Source: SZUA-265 sp965651905 (GTDB lineage: Bacteria; Myxococcota_A; Polyangia; Polyangiales; Polyangiaceae). Taken from it: a stretch of 64,000 bases of DNA. Each line of letters opens with the position of its first letter. Within the stretch, counting starts at the first letter, position 1. A program made the translations under genes and the position numbers. The DNA is taken from contig CBFGUG010000007.1 of the NCBI GenBank assembly GCA_965651905.1, forward strand, positions 98,761 to 162,760. The letters run 5' to 3'. Below the pieces are notes generated by a model, which was not told the DNA's origin, made no database searches, and was given only the letters and a program-made list of their open reading frames with translations. Of the stretch, positions 17,227 to 26,179 are shown piece after piece.

Positions 17227-18698
17227 CGGCCCAACCGCGAGCGAGTCGCCTGACTTGGTGTGTTCTGCTGACAGCGGCGCTCGGCACGCTTGCAACGAAC
17301 GCCTCCGCCAACGTCAATCGGGGTGATGGCGAAGAGACGGAGCTGGGCGCGTCGCCCCCCGCGATCCAGCGCGAGTCGCTGTCGCTGGACGAGGTGCTGC
17401 GGAGCGCCTCCGAACGTCATCCCGTCGGTCGAGCTGCAGCTGAGAACCGACGCGCGTTCGAAGCCGCCGCCGAGGGGGCCAGCGGCGCTTGGGACCCACT
17501 GCTACGCGTCGAGGGGAAGTCCGCTGAGCTCGGCTACTACCGCTACCGCGAGCTCGACGCGCAACTCACCCAGAACACGCCCCTCTGGGGAACGTCGCTG
17601 TTCGCGGGTTATCGTGTCGGCACTGGAGACTTTCCCGTCTACCGCGTGGAGAACGAGACACTCAGCGCGGGTGAGTTGCGTGCTGGGGTGAACGTCCCGC
17701 TTTGGCAAGACGGCCCCATCGACTCCAGGCGAGCGACCATCGAAAAGACGCGAGCTCTCGCTGACGCTGCCAGCTGTGAAGAGTTCGGGACACGGCTGTC
17801 GATCCAGCGCCGAGCGGCGGCGGCATACTGGGCGTGGGTGGAGGCTGGACGAGTCGTGAACATCGAACGAGAGCTGCTGGACGTTGCCGAACGACGCCAG
17901 GCGGCGATTGCCACGCAGGCCGAGTTGGGCAGCCTGGCGCCCGTGCTGGTCTTGGACAATCAACGCTTGGTCCTCGAACGCAAGTTGAAGCTCAACACCG
18001 CCGAGCAAAGCTTCCGCCAGGCGAGCATCGCTTTGTCCCTCTTCTATCGCGACGACTCGGGAACACCGATCGTAGTCGACGACGAACGGCTGCCCCATGA
18101 CCTCGTTCGGCCTCAGGAGCCAATGCGCCAACTCGACGCAGCCACGACTGAGGCAGTCAATCGTAGGCCAGAGGTATGCAGCTTGCGTCGCCGGCTAGCC
18201 GCCGCGGGCGTGGATGTCCGACTCGCAGACAACCAGGTAGCACCAGCCCTCGACGCCAAAGCGTACGTCGCGCGCGACCTCGGCGAAGGCCCAGAACAGT
18301 TGCAGCAAACCGAGCTTGCGGTTGGTGTGTCGTTCGAGATGCCGTTGGGTTTACGCAAAGCGCGAGCGGATCTGGACATGAGTCGCGCCAAGAGCCGTCA
18401 GCTGCACGCGGAACTGCAGAACGTGCGCGACACCATCACCGCCGAGGTTGGCGCGGCGCTCGTCCAACTGCAAAGGTCGTTCGAGCAGTGGCGACTCGCT
18501 CACGAGCAGTTGAGCGCTGCGCGGCGTCTCTCGGAGGCCGAGCGTGAGAAATTTCTCCAGGGCTCCAGCGACCTCGTCGTGGTCAACCTGCGCGAACTGG
18601 CGGTGGCCGAGGCCGCCAAACAGGAAGTGGCAGCAGCCGCCGACTTCCAACGAGCTCGAGTCGACTACGAAACCGCACTCGGCCGACCACTGCGCTGA
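17223..18698 (+). CDS. TolC-family outer-membrane efflux channel
   Basis: 491 residues from GTG 17223, again overlapping the upstream stop as GTGA. It has a cleavable signal peptide ('LTAALGTLATNASA') and two repeats of the outer-membrane efflux fold with long alpha-helical hairpins. The first repeat carries 'SLDEVLRSASERHP' and the second 'DLVVVNLRELAVAEAAKQEV', both typical of TolC relatives. It completes the tripartite exporter. A short GC-rich hairpin (AGGGGC-G-GCCCCT, 18731-18743) follows at 32 bases but without a U-run. No candidate substrate gene is in the operon. Confidence 0.92.
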   Translation: MTAQPRASRLTWCVLLTAALGTLATNASANVNRGDGEETELGASPPAIQRESLSLDEVLRSASERHPVGRAAAENRRAFEAAAEGASGAWDPLLRVEGKSAELGYYRYRELDAQLTQNTPLWGTSLFAGYRVGTGDFPVYRVENETLSAGELRAGVNVPLWQDGPIDSRRATIEKTRALADAASCEEFGTRLSIQRRAAAAYWAWVEAGRVVNIERELLDVAERRQAAIATQAELGSLAPVLVLDNQRLVLERKLKLNTAEQSFRQASIALSLFYRDDSGTPIVVDDERLPHDLVRPQEPMRQLDAATTEAVNRRPEVCSLRRRLAAAGVDVRLADNQVAPALDAKAYVARDLGEGPEQLQQTELAVGVSFEMPLGLRKARADLDMSRAKSRQLHAELQNVRDTITAEVGAALVQLQRSFEQWRLAHEQLSAARRLSEAEREKFLQGSSDLVVVNLRELAVAEAAKQEVAAAADFQRARVDYETALGRPLR

Positions 18699-18972
18699 TA
18701 CTTCAGTGTGAAGGTTTGCCTGGGGAGATGAGGGGCGGCCCCTGCGCGGCTCACTCTATGGCAGGTGCATCGAGTGAACGCACGGTGGGATGACTCGAGG
18801 CTCAGCGCGCCAGCTGCACTGGGGGCGCATGAAACTCGTACCACTCGAAACCCGACTCTTGCGGCATCGACGCGGTTTTCGGTGAGAGTGAGCGAGCCGT
18901 TTGCCCCTCAGCCAGCGTCAATCCATGCACGTGGACGGTTTTCCCGACCAATCGGAGTGTAATTCGTCAGCC

Positions 18973-19848
18973 ATGACTGAAAGGCACGAACCCCAGCGCA
19001 CCGACGCGAGCGACGCGCTGTATCAGCCGTTCCCCACCGCCACTCGGGCACGCGGGCAGGTCTGGCGCCACGTCCCGGCGACGCGTAAACCGAAACACTT
19101 TCACGCCGAACCCGAACTGAATTTCGTCACGGGGGGTCGGGGCGTGTTTGCGATGGGCAACAAGGTTCTGTCGGTCGCCCCAGGCGATCTCCTTTGGTGG
19201 CCTCCTGGGCAAGACCATGTCCTGCTCGACGCTTCCCCCGACTTCGACCTGTTCGTCGTCGGCGTCAGCGCCGAGTTTTCATCACGAGTGCTCCCAGGCT
19301 TGCTCGAACTCGGCGCGATCGGTCCAATCCAGCTTCGCCTGGAGGCGTCGGACTGGGCGCGCCTGGAGAGCGAATGTATCGCGTTCGGCGGCCTCACCGA
19401 CGTTGCCGTCATCGAACGCAAGCTGGGTGACCTCTGGCGTCATGCACATGAGCTGCGTCGAACGGCGCCTGACTTGCATGTCATGACCGAGCGAACCGTG
19501 CGTTCGCTCTACGCGCGGCCAGAATCGACGCGCTCTGAAGTCGCTCGGGTCGCGCGCGCCCACCCGACCGAAGTCAGTAAGCGTTTCCACCACGACATGG
19601 GCGTTACCCTCACCGACTTCCGCTCACGGGTCCGCCTCTTACGATTCATCGAGATGGTCGACAGCGGCAACGAGAACATGCTCCGTGCGGCGCTGAGCGC
19701 GGGTTTCGGCAGCTATTCACAGTGTCACCGCGTTTTCCGACGCACTTTGGGATGCACACCTCGAACGTTCTTCGAAACGTCGCTGCGCGTTCGCATGCAG
19801 GACGCCCTCGCGCCCTGGGAGCCGACCGAAAGCGCAATTTCGGCGTAG
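18973..19848 (+). CDS. AraC-family regulator with N-terminal cupin domain
   Basis: The ATG at 18973 gives 291 residues. The N-terminal half is a cupin-like sensor with 'KPKHFHAEPELNFVTGG' and 'VAPGDLLWWPPGQDH'. The C-terminal half holds the two AraC HTH motifs, 'SEVARVARAHPTEVSKRFH' and the second ending 'GFGSYSQCHRVFRRTLGCTPR'. It lies 88 bases ahead of the GH5 gene on the same strand and may regulate it, but the ligand cannot be read from sequence. Confidence 0.88.
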   Translation: MTERHEPQRTDASDALYQPFPTATRARGQVWRHVPATRKPKHFHAEPELNFVTGGRGVFAMGNKVLSVAPGDLLWWPPGQDHVLLDASPDFDLFVVGVSAEFSSRVLPGLLELGAIGPIQLRLEASDWARLESECIAFGGLTDVAVIERKLGDLWRHAHELRRTAPDLHVMTERTVRSLYARPESTRSEVARVARAHPTEVSKRFHHDMGVTLTDFRSRVRLLRFIEMVDSGNENMLRAALSAGFGSYSQCHRVFRRTLGCTPRTFFETSLRVRMQDALAPWEPTESAISA

Positions 19849-19936
19849 CGTGCTCGTGGGGAGCCCCGAAGCGGACCACTTCACCAAACCCACCAGATGC
19901 GAAGACGCGCATCGGCGCGCCCCCCACACTGCGCGC

Positions 19937-21268
19937 ATGTGTCATCAACGCGCTCGCTCGTGCAAGACTTCTCGCTGGTCGGCTTGGCTCGCGACAGCCG
20001 CCCTGGTGGTTGGCTGCGGATCCATCGACAACTCGGCGGACAGCGCGACGCAACCCACCACAGGCGGCGGCGCCGATGACGTCTCCGCCAGCGGAACCAC
20101 CCCGGGCCACGAAGCGGCCCCAACGACCATCCCGATGAGTGACGCGACCGCGCAGAGCAGCTCCGCAGGGGCGACAGCGAACCCGCCAGCCGCAGTTGGC
20201 GACCCGCCGAGTCGAGGACCCGTGGAAGCATTCGTTTTCGGTCAACCACCAGCCGCCGCCAAGTACTTCCAAAAGGGCATCAATCTCGGAAATCGCCTGG
20301 AAGCACCGACGGAAGGTGACTGGGGAGGTCACGTCCTCGAGAGCGATTTCCCCTTCATCGCAGAGCGCGGCTTCGATCACGTGCGCATCCCCATCCGTTT
20401 CAGCGGCCATGCGCTCACCAGCGCCCCGTACACCATCGACACTACGTTCTTCGAGCGCGTCGACACCGTGTTGGATCAAGCCGCGGCCTCGGGTCTTGCC
20501 GCAATCATCAACATGCACTCGTACGAGGAAATGGCGAGTGATCCAGACGGCGAGCGTGAGAGATTCCTCTCACTGTGGTCACAAATCGCGGCTCGTTACG
20601 AGAGCCGACCCGACAACGTCGCGTTCGAGTTGCTCAACGAGCCGAACACGATGCTCGACGGACTCTGGAACGACGTCGTGAGCGACGCGATCAGCACGGT
20701 GCGCGAAACCAACCCGCGCAGGTTGTTGATCGTCGACACGGTGTTCTGGGCAGATCCCAGCAAACTCTCGTCTCTGACGCTTCCAGATGACGCCAACCTG
20801 CTCGTCAGTGTCCATCTCTACGAGCCGAAGCTGTTCAGCTTTCAGGGTAAGAGCTGGATCGGTGATGCGTTCTTGACCTCGGGAGTGATCTTCCCCGGCC
20901 CGCCGAGCACGCCGATCTCTCCAGTTCAGGCTGCGTTGGACGAAACTTGGGCAGCCTCGTGGTTCGAAGACTACAACACGAAGCCGGCAGCGGATAATCC
21001 GTCGGGACCAGCGACCATCGACGAGCACATCGCCTACATCACGGACTACCGAAGCGCCTCGGGTCGCAGCGTTTACAATGGCGAGTGGGGACCACAGGAT
21101 GGCGGAGACATGACGTCGCGAGTCAATCTAGTCACGATGGTGCGCGAGCGATGCGAGCAGGAGGGCATCAGCTGGGCGATTTGGGAGGACCCCATCAACA
21201 TGAAGCTCTTCGACTCTGTAGAAGGGACGTGGGTCACGCCGATCGTCGATGCGCTGTTGCCGCGTTGA
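19937..21268 (+). CDS. Glycoside hydrolase family 5 endoglucanase-type lipoprotein
   Basis: 443 residues from ATG 19937, chosen because it yields a signal 'TAALVVGC' with lipobox. A Ser/Thr/Pro/Ala linker of about 70 residues leads to a GH5 (beta/alpha)8 domain: 'KGINLGNRLEAP', 'VRIPIRFSGHA', 'INMHSYEEM', the acid/base loop 'FELLNEPN' with Glu about 235, 'VHLYEP', and the nucleophile loop 'VYNGEWGPQ' with Glu about 383, then 'ISWAIWED'. Both catalytic Glu are present. Endo-acting cleavage of cellulose or a related beta-glucan at the cell surface is expected. Confidence 0.92.
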   Translation: MCHQRARSCKTSRWSAWLATAALVVGCGSIDNSADSATQPTTGGGADDVSASGTTPGHEAAPTTIPMSDATAQSSSAGATANPPAAVGDPPSRGPVEAFVFGQPPAAAKYFQKGINLGNRLEAPTEGDWGGHVLESDFPFIAERGFDHVRIPIRFSGHALTSAPYTIDTTFFERVDTVLDQAAASGLAAIINMHSYEEMASDPDGERERFLSLWSQIAARYESRPDNVAFELLNEPNTMLDGLWNDVVSDAISTVRETNPRRLLIVDTVFWADPSKLSSLTLPDDANLLVSVHLYEPKLFSFQGKSWIGDAFLTSGVIFPGPPSTPISPVQAALDETWAASWFEDYNTKPAADNPSGPATIDEHIAYITDYRSASGRSVYNGEWGPQDGGDMTSRVNLVTMVRERCEQEGISWAIWEDPINMKLFDSVEGTWVTPIVDALLPR

Positions 21269-21332
21269 CGGCGGCTCGGAGAAACGTTTACACCATGCGC
21301 GCCTCGCGCACGTCCACGGAGCTGTGCCCTAC

Positions 21333-22082
21333 TCAAACCTTCGCAGCGAAGTAGCCGGCGATTTCACCCGAGACCGCAGCCGTTTGATCGATGTCAGTCC
21401 GCCGAGTCAGGCTCGGACTGAGATCGGCGACGACCACGCTCTGCACACCCAACAGAAACTCGCACAGCGCGCGCTCGCGCGTACGCAGCAGCTGCAGGCT
21501 CGCGTGCTCGTCCTCGAGTTCGGCCACCGTGCGAGCGAGACCAGGAGCCGCAGCGAGGAGTGGGTAGCCATCACTTTGCAGCACTCGGCACAAGAGCGCG
21601 AGAGGCGCGAGGTAGAACGCCGACAGGTACAAGCCGCGCCTGTCTCCCCCTGACGGCGCTGGCTTCGCCCACGGCCCACCGAGTCGTTCGAGAGCAGACA
21701 GTTGTCGCACCAGCTGCTCGTGTGCGCGGCTGGCCACCGCTTCGGTCGTGGCGGTGAAGAAGCGACGGAGTGTGTCGTGCAGGGCGTCGATGGCTAGGCA
21801 CAAACCGCGCACACGGGCTCGCATGTTCGAATCTGCGGGCAAGTATGCGTCGTTCCGTCGTTCGCTGATCCATTCGACGATGGCGCCAGACTCGAAGAGT
21901 GTCTCTCCCGCCACCTCCAAGATTGGGACCCGCCCAGTGGGAAAGCGCTGACGTTGCTCGGACGAGAGCCGACCGAGTTCGACCCGCTCGACGGTGTGGG
22001 GCAACGCCGCGTCCAACAGCGCCAGCTCGATGCGCTGGCAGTACGGGCACACTGGACTACCCATGAAAGTGATGGCCTGCAT
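21333..22082 (-). CDS. Glutathione S-transferase family protein
   Basis: 249 residues. The N-terminal thioredoxin-like domain starts 'MQAITFMGSPVCPYCQRIE' with a glutaredoxin-like CPYC, then 'GRVPILEVAGETLFESGAI' carrying the cis-Pro and the Glu-Ser that bind glutathione. The C-terminal half is all-helical. Family members conjugate or reduce electrophiles with glutathione. It is 13 bases downstream of the DoxX gene, so the two are very likely one transcript, probably for detoxification or redox handling. Confidence 0.85.
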   Translation of the reverse strand: MQAITFMGSPVCPYCQRIELALLDAALPHTVERVELGRLSSEQRQRFPTGRVPILEVAGETLFESGAIVEWISERRNDAYLPADSNMRARVRGLCLAIDALHDTLRRFFTATTEAVASRAHEQLVRQLSALERLGGPWAKPAPSGGDRRGLYLSAFYLAPLALLCRVLQSDGYPLLAAAPGLARTVAELEDEHASLQLLRTRERALCEFLLGVQSVVVADLSPSLTRRTDIDQTAAVSGEIAGYFAAKV

Positions 22083-22095
22083 CTGGTCTACTCCT

Positions 22096-22560
22096 TCATT
22101 TGCCGCGCTCGGTCGACGCCTGCCCTCCGTTTGATACGAAAGCTAGTAGCAGTGCCGCTGCGGCAGCGCTCCAAACCGAATAGTCGAGTGCAGCCTTGGG
22201 CCCCACGCTGAGCGACATCGACGACGCAAAGCAGCCTAGCAGCAGTGCACTCGAAAGTGCGGCAAGTCTCACCTGGTAACCTATGAGAAGCAACACCGCC
22301 AAGAGCACCTCCAGCCCCGTCGCGATGTGGCCCGAAACTTGGGCAAGAGGCGTAGGGAACAGCGGCAGCAAGGTTTGGGTGTACGCGAGGAACGCGGCGT
22401 AGTCGCCCCACACCACGCCACTTTCGCCCGGACCACCCCACAGCCCGAAACGATCAGCCACCGCGGACAGAAAGCTGACGGCGAGCGCGACGCGAGCAGC
22501 GGTCGTGGCCAGCTGCCTCGGTATCGAAACGCGGTCCAGCATCGAAAACAGATTCACCAT
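22096..22560 (-). CDS. DoxX-family membrane protein
   Basis: A 154-residue integral membrane protein with four predicted helices. The start at 22560 follows GAGGTGG; the longer frame to 22719 adds only a polar extension. Landmarks are 'ALAVSFLSAVADRFGLWG' at the first helix and 'TGLEVLLAVLLLIGYQVRLAAL' across the middle (about residues 70-91). DoxX relatives are often found beside redox or thiol enzymes, which fits the GST gene just downstream. Confidence 0.8.
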   Translation of the reverse strand: MVNLFSMLDRVSIPRQLATTAARVALAVSFLSAVADRFGLWGGPGESGVVWGDYAAFLAYTQTLLPLFPTPLAQVSGHIATGLEVLLAVLLLIGYQVRLAALSSALLLGCFASSMSLSVGPKAALDYSVWSAAAAALLLAFVSNGGQASTERGK

Positions 22561-22795
22561 GTCGTGCCACCTCTTCGTTGCGGCGGCGCGTCCTTCCTCG
22601 GCGGCGGCCGTCGACGGCAAGCTAGCCCCGAGCTGGGTCCTGAGTATTGAACGAATGCGACATTCCGCCGTTGCTCGTGTCCGCAATTCGGCGTCCCGCC
22701 GACGTTCGCACGTCGACACCTCACGTTCATCCGCGAGGGGGAACGCTGCCGTCGCTGAGTAGGAGGGAGCAGTGACTTACTGCCTTGGGAGAGCG

Positions 22796-24286
22796 CTAGA
22801 GGCAGCCCGAGTTGAAGCGCTCCGTTCCATCCCACTCGCAATCGCCGAGGATGCAGTCGATCAGATTGTTGTCGAACTGGCCCCTGCCATGATCGAAAAT
22901 CTTGAACCAGCCGCCGTCGTCCCACACGGCCGTCGGTTGACCAAGTTCGCTTGCGTAGACGCTGTCGAAGGTCGTGTACCATTGGCGGATGTTGTTGCAG
23001 CTGAGCGTCGAGTACCGACTACCCCAACCGACACCCCATTCTCCGATGTAGATGGGCATCCCAGCACCGATCGTGCTCGCCCACTCAGCCATCTCTTCCA
23101 TCGGCCCCGACTGGTTGGAGTCGGTCCACGCGTCGTCATACGTTTCCTGATTGTCTCCGCAAAAGGTCCACGGGTCGTAATGGTGGAAGGTCACCATGAG
23201 GTAGGGATCCGTCCCGCCGCCGACCTCGTCCAGGCTGGTCCACACCGCTGGGACCTCGTGGGCGCCAAACCACTGATTGCCACCAAACAGCACGATTCGT
23301 GTCGAGTCTATCTGTCGGATTTGGTCGTAGGCGAGGCCCGTCATGTTCCTGAGATCAGCTGCAGGCATTTCGCTGCCGTCAGAGCGATGTGGCTCGTTCA
23401 GGATCTCGAACAGCAGGCGATGATCCTTGTCCCGAAAAATGTCCGCCACGTCTTGCCACAGCTGCTCGAGCACCTGCGCACGACTCTCCGTCTTCAGCGT
23501 CGTCTCGTGATGGGCGTTGATTACCACGTACAGATCTGGCTTGGCCAACGCATGGTCGATCACAGACTCGATCACCTGCAGCCGCGGATGAGCCCGATCG
23601 ACGGACCCGACTGCTGGATCGGTAACGAGTAAGTCCCCTCCAATGCGCTCTGTCCAGGTGATGGGAATGCGAATGTTGCGAAAGCCGCGAGCGTAGTACG
23701 CGTCGATTTTAGCCGCGGCCGCGGCCAGGGTCCGAGGGTGCTGCGTGCTCTCGAACATTTGCCCCAGGTTTACGCCGCGACCCATCTCGGCTGCCGCCTG
23801 CGCCGCGGTCAGTCCAGTGGGTGACTCGCCACTGCTGCCGCCCGAGGGTCCGCCATCGGAACCACCCGAACCCGAGACGCCAGCGGATCCGCCCGCACCA
23901 CCCAGGTCTGCGTCACCCCCGCCTGCGCCACTCCCCTCGGCCTCAGCCCCGTTTGGGTCGTCGGGCATCGACGTTCCGGGGGAACCACCCGCGGCGCCAT
24001 CGGGGGGTAGCCCGGGTTGTTGCTGAGCCCCACCGCTCCCTCCTTCGGACTCATCCTCGCTCGCTTGTCCGCCAGGGTTGGGCTGCGTGGTGACGTCGGG
24101 TGCTGCGCTGTCTCCTGGTTGCGTCGAAGCAGCGGCTTCCGAGCTCGCGCCAGGCTCCATGCCAGGACCGGGGTCCACAGCGCTCGGTGCATCCAACGTC
24201 TCGTCGGTCGTGTTCTCTGCACTCGAACAGGCCCACACCCCGCAAAGGAGTGTGAGGTTACAGACGACCCAGGGCCCGCCGCGCAT
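22796..24286 (-). CDS. Glycoside hydrolase family 5 lipoprotein with long Gly/Ser linker
   Basis: 496 residues. The start at 24286 has GGAGCG upstream and gives a signal 'NLTLLCGVWAC'. Residues 20-165 are a low-complexity Gly/Ser/Pro/Asp linker. The catalytic GH5 domain follows: 'GRGVNLGQMFES', 'FRNIRIPITW', 'VINAHHETTL', the acid/base loop 'FEILNEPH' with Glu about 298, 'VTFHHYDPW', the nucleophile loop 'IYIGEWGVGWG' with Glu about 416, and 'AVWDDGGWFKIF'. It lies 17 bases downstream of the GH16 gene, so both are probably translated from one mRNA and act together on beta-glucan. Confidence 0.92.
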   Translation of the reverse strand: MRGGPWVVCNLTLLCGVWACSSAENTTDETLDAPSAVDPGPGMEPGASSEAAASTQPGDSAAPDVTTQPNPGGQASEDESEGGSGGAQQQPGLPPDGAAGGSPGTSMPDDPNGAEAEGSGAGGGDADLGGAGGSAGVSGSGGSDGGPSGGSSGESPTGLTAAQAAAEMGRGVNLGQMFESTQHPRTLAAAAAKIDAYYARGFRNIRIPITWTERIGGDLLVTDPAVGSVDRAHPRLQVIESVIDHALAKPDLYVVINAHHETTLKTESRAQVLEQLWQDVADIFRDKDHRLLFEILNEPHRSDGSEMPAADLRNMTGLAYDQIRQIDSTRIVLFGGNQWFGAHEVPAVWTSLDEVGGGTDPYLMVTFHHYDPWTFCGDNQETYDDAWTDSNQSGPMEEMAEWASTIGAGMPIYIGEWGVGWGSRYSTLSCNNIRQWYTTFDSVYASELGQPTAVWDDGGWFKIFDHGRGQFDNNLIDCILGDCEWDGTERFNSGCL

Positions 24287-24303
24287 GGTGGTCGCTCCTG
24301 GTA

Positions 24304-25803
24304 TCACGCGACGGGTCTAGGCGTGAATCGGCGGCGCCAACCAGTACACAGCCCCAACATCAGCGCAAGCCAAGGCCAATGGCTGCCCGCCGTCACTGGG
24401 CCGCTCGCGCTACACCCACCATCGCTCTCCCCAGCGCTAGCCATCACCTCAGGCGCAGTTGTGGACGGCTCACTGGAGCCCGTAGGTTGTGGGACGCCAG
24501 TCTCGCCAACTGGCATCGACGCGCCCACGTTGGTTGCGCTTGATGGACTGTCGGAGGTGGACGTGGTTACAACGGGAGCAGGATCTTGCTGTGTTCCCGC
24601 AGGTTGTTGTTGTGTGGCATCTGTTGGTGCTGCGGTACCTGCACCACTCGCAGAGGGGCTGTCGCCAGGAGTGGCGCCTGCTCCGTTTGCCGCCTGGGGC
24701 ACGTCGTCAGCGCTCATGCCTCCTGCGCCTTGCTCACCCGACGCACCACTCTCGTCGATCGGCGCACCCTCGCCGTCGTCCGTCGCGACTTCATCGTTGC
24801 CAGGCTCCGCCGACTCCATCTCAGCTTCATCGCTGGTGTCCATCATGTCGACTTCGTCGTCTGGCTGGCCGCTGTCGTCTGCAGCGCTGTCGTCTGGCTG
24901 GCTGCTGTCGTCCGCGGCGCTGTCGTCTGGCTGGCTGCTGTCGTCTGGCTGGCTGCTGTCGTCTGCAGCGCTGTCGTCTGCAGTGGTGTCATCTGGCTCG
25001 ACCAATGGTCCTGGGCCTTCCGGATCCATCGGTAGCGCCCCCGTCGATCCCAAAGCGTCGTCTGCCGTCATCGAGATCACCGCGTAGCCATCGATGAACG
25101 CAACGTTCTCGGGCATGTGTGTCGACAAGCCCTTCGGTGAATCCCAATCTCCCGTCACCCACCCATCGGGTAGAGTGTCCCCGCCGAAGTCTTCGCGCCA
25201 CTCCAGCGTGAACGCTCCATCCGCGTACGAGTAGTACTGTACCCAGTTGATGTATTGGTGAAGCGGCAGGCTCGACGGGCTGAAGTTTCCGCCAAAGGTC
25301 GAGTCACCAGGCCAGACGTTGAAGTGGATCTGCATGTCCGGGGCGTTGTCTCTGAATGCCGTGGAGTGGGCGCCTGTCTCGCGCCGAATTTCGACGCCGT
25401 CGACGAACCAGGCGATGTAATCAGGCGTCCACTCATAGGCATAGGTGTGGAACGAGCCACACCAGTTGCCATCGGTTCCGTGCGGGGCGCTGTTGACCAT
25501 CTCAGGGTCCCCGTACAGGGCATTGGTCAAGAGCTCACAGTCTGCCCAAACCGTTTCGAGATCTAGCTCGTTCCAGAAGACGCCGGATTCCTCCGACCCG
25601 TCTTTCCACAGGAAGAACGATCCGACGACTCCGTCAGCGCCGGCAAACTGGACGCGCGCTTCGAAACGGCCGTACGGGTAAGATTCTGAAGTGTAGAGCT
25701 CCGCGCTGCTGACCGCGCTTGCGGGTGAGGCTAACGACGCGACGGCGGCGCACAAGCCCAGCGAGCAGAGGCGCATCTTGGTCGCAATGAACGGTATCGG
25801 CAT
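24304..25803 (-). CDS. GH16 beta-glucanase (circularly permuted, Fibrobacter type) with MYXO-CTERM-like tail
   Basis: 499 residues; the start at 25803 follows AAGGTGA and gives a cleavable signal ending 'SLASPASA'. The catalytic core begins at once with 'AELYTSESYPYGRFEARV' and has the active-site strand 'WNELDLETVW' with Glu79, Asp81 and Glu83, then 'FHTYAYEWTPDYIAWFVDG' and 'INWVQYYSY'. Only after this comes 'FTLEWREDFGG...' and 'PENVAFIDGYAVISMT', segments that are N-terminal in ordinary bacterial lichenases. This is the order known from the Fibrobacter succinogenes 1,3-1,4-beta-glucanase. A repeated DDSSQP/DDSAA linker (about 265-310) and a Thr/Ser/Pro linker lead to a Cys, a membrane helix and 'GWRRR', a MYXO-CTERM-type anchor. 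Confidence 0.9.
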   Translation of the reverse strand: MPIPFIATKMRLCSLGLCAAVASLASPASAVSSAELYTSESYPYGRFEARVQFAGADGVVGSFFLWKDGSEESGVFWNELDLETVWADCELLTNALYGDPEMVNSAPHGTDGNWCGSFHTYAYEWTPDYIAWFVDGVEIRRETGAHSTAFRDNAPDMQIHFNVWPGDSTFGGNFSPSSLPLHQYINWVQYYSYADGAFTLEWREDFGGDTLPDGWVTGDWDSPKGLSTHMPENVAFIDGYAVISMTADDALGSTGALPMDPEGPGPLVEPDDTTADDSAADDSSQPDDSSQPDDSAADDSSQPDDSAADDSGQPDDEVDMMDTSDEAEMESAEPGNDEVATDDGEGAPIDESGASGEQGAGGMSADDVPQAANGAGATPGDSPSASGAGTAAPTDATQQQPAGTQQDPAPVVTTSTSDSPSSATNVGASMPVGETGVPQPTGSSEPSTTAPEVMASAGESDGGCSASGPVTAGSHWPWLALMLGLCTGWRRRFTPRPVA

Positions 25804-26179
25804 GCATTCACCTTTTCCAGTTGGCGAGGCCACCTAGCGAGAGTCGGAGATCCGCCCTTGGCCTCACGCGCGAGGATGGATCGCGCCCGCCCGACGTCTT
25901 CGCGTTTCTTGGGAAAGTACCGGGCGCTGCCCAACGGGAGAAGCTGATCCCTCGGTAGGAGCGTCCGTGGCCGAACGAAAACAGCAGTGGTTCCGATTCG
26001 TAGTCGACAACCCCGACGTCGATCGGGTGTCGCGCACGGCCTGAAGTGCGGACACCTCGGCGTTTGCGTGCCGAGGTCGAGGTTCTGCGCGTCGACCAGG
26101 CATCGGCGCGGCGCAAATCTCCATCTCCTGCGCCGTTGACGACAACGTGGGCCCGAGCTAGGTCCTGTTCATCCAACGA
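25804..26179. other. Divergent promoter region between GH16 and an AraC gene
   Basis: 376 bases without a gene I can support. Minus-strand frames here are Arg/Ser-rich and lack a start signal. The gap should hold the promoters of the GH16-GH5 operon and the AraC regulator, and AraC sites would be expected, but I cannot point to a clear direct repeat. Confidence 0.4.

Noticed and set aside
22772..23632. Plus-strand frame of 286 codons antisense to the GH5 gene
   Set aside because: The opposite strand has both catalytic Glu motifs and a lipoprotein signal; the plus-strand translation has no recognisable feature.
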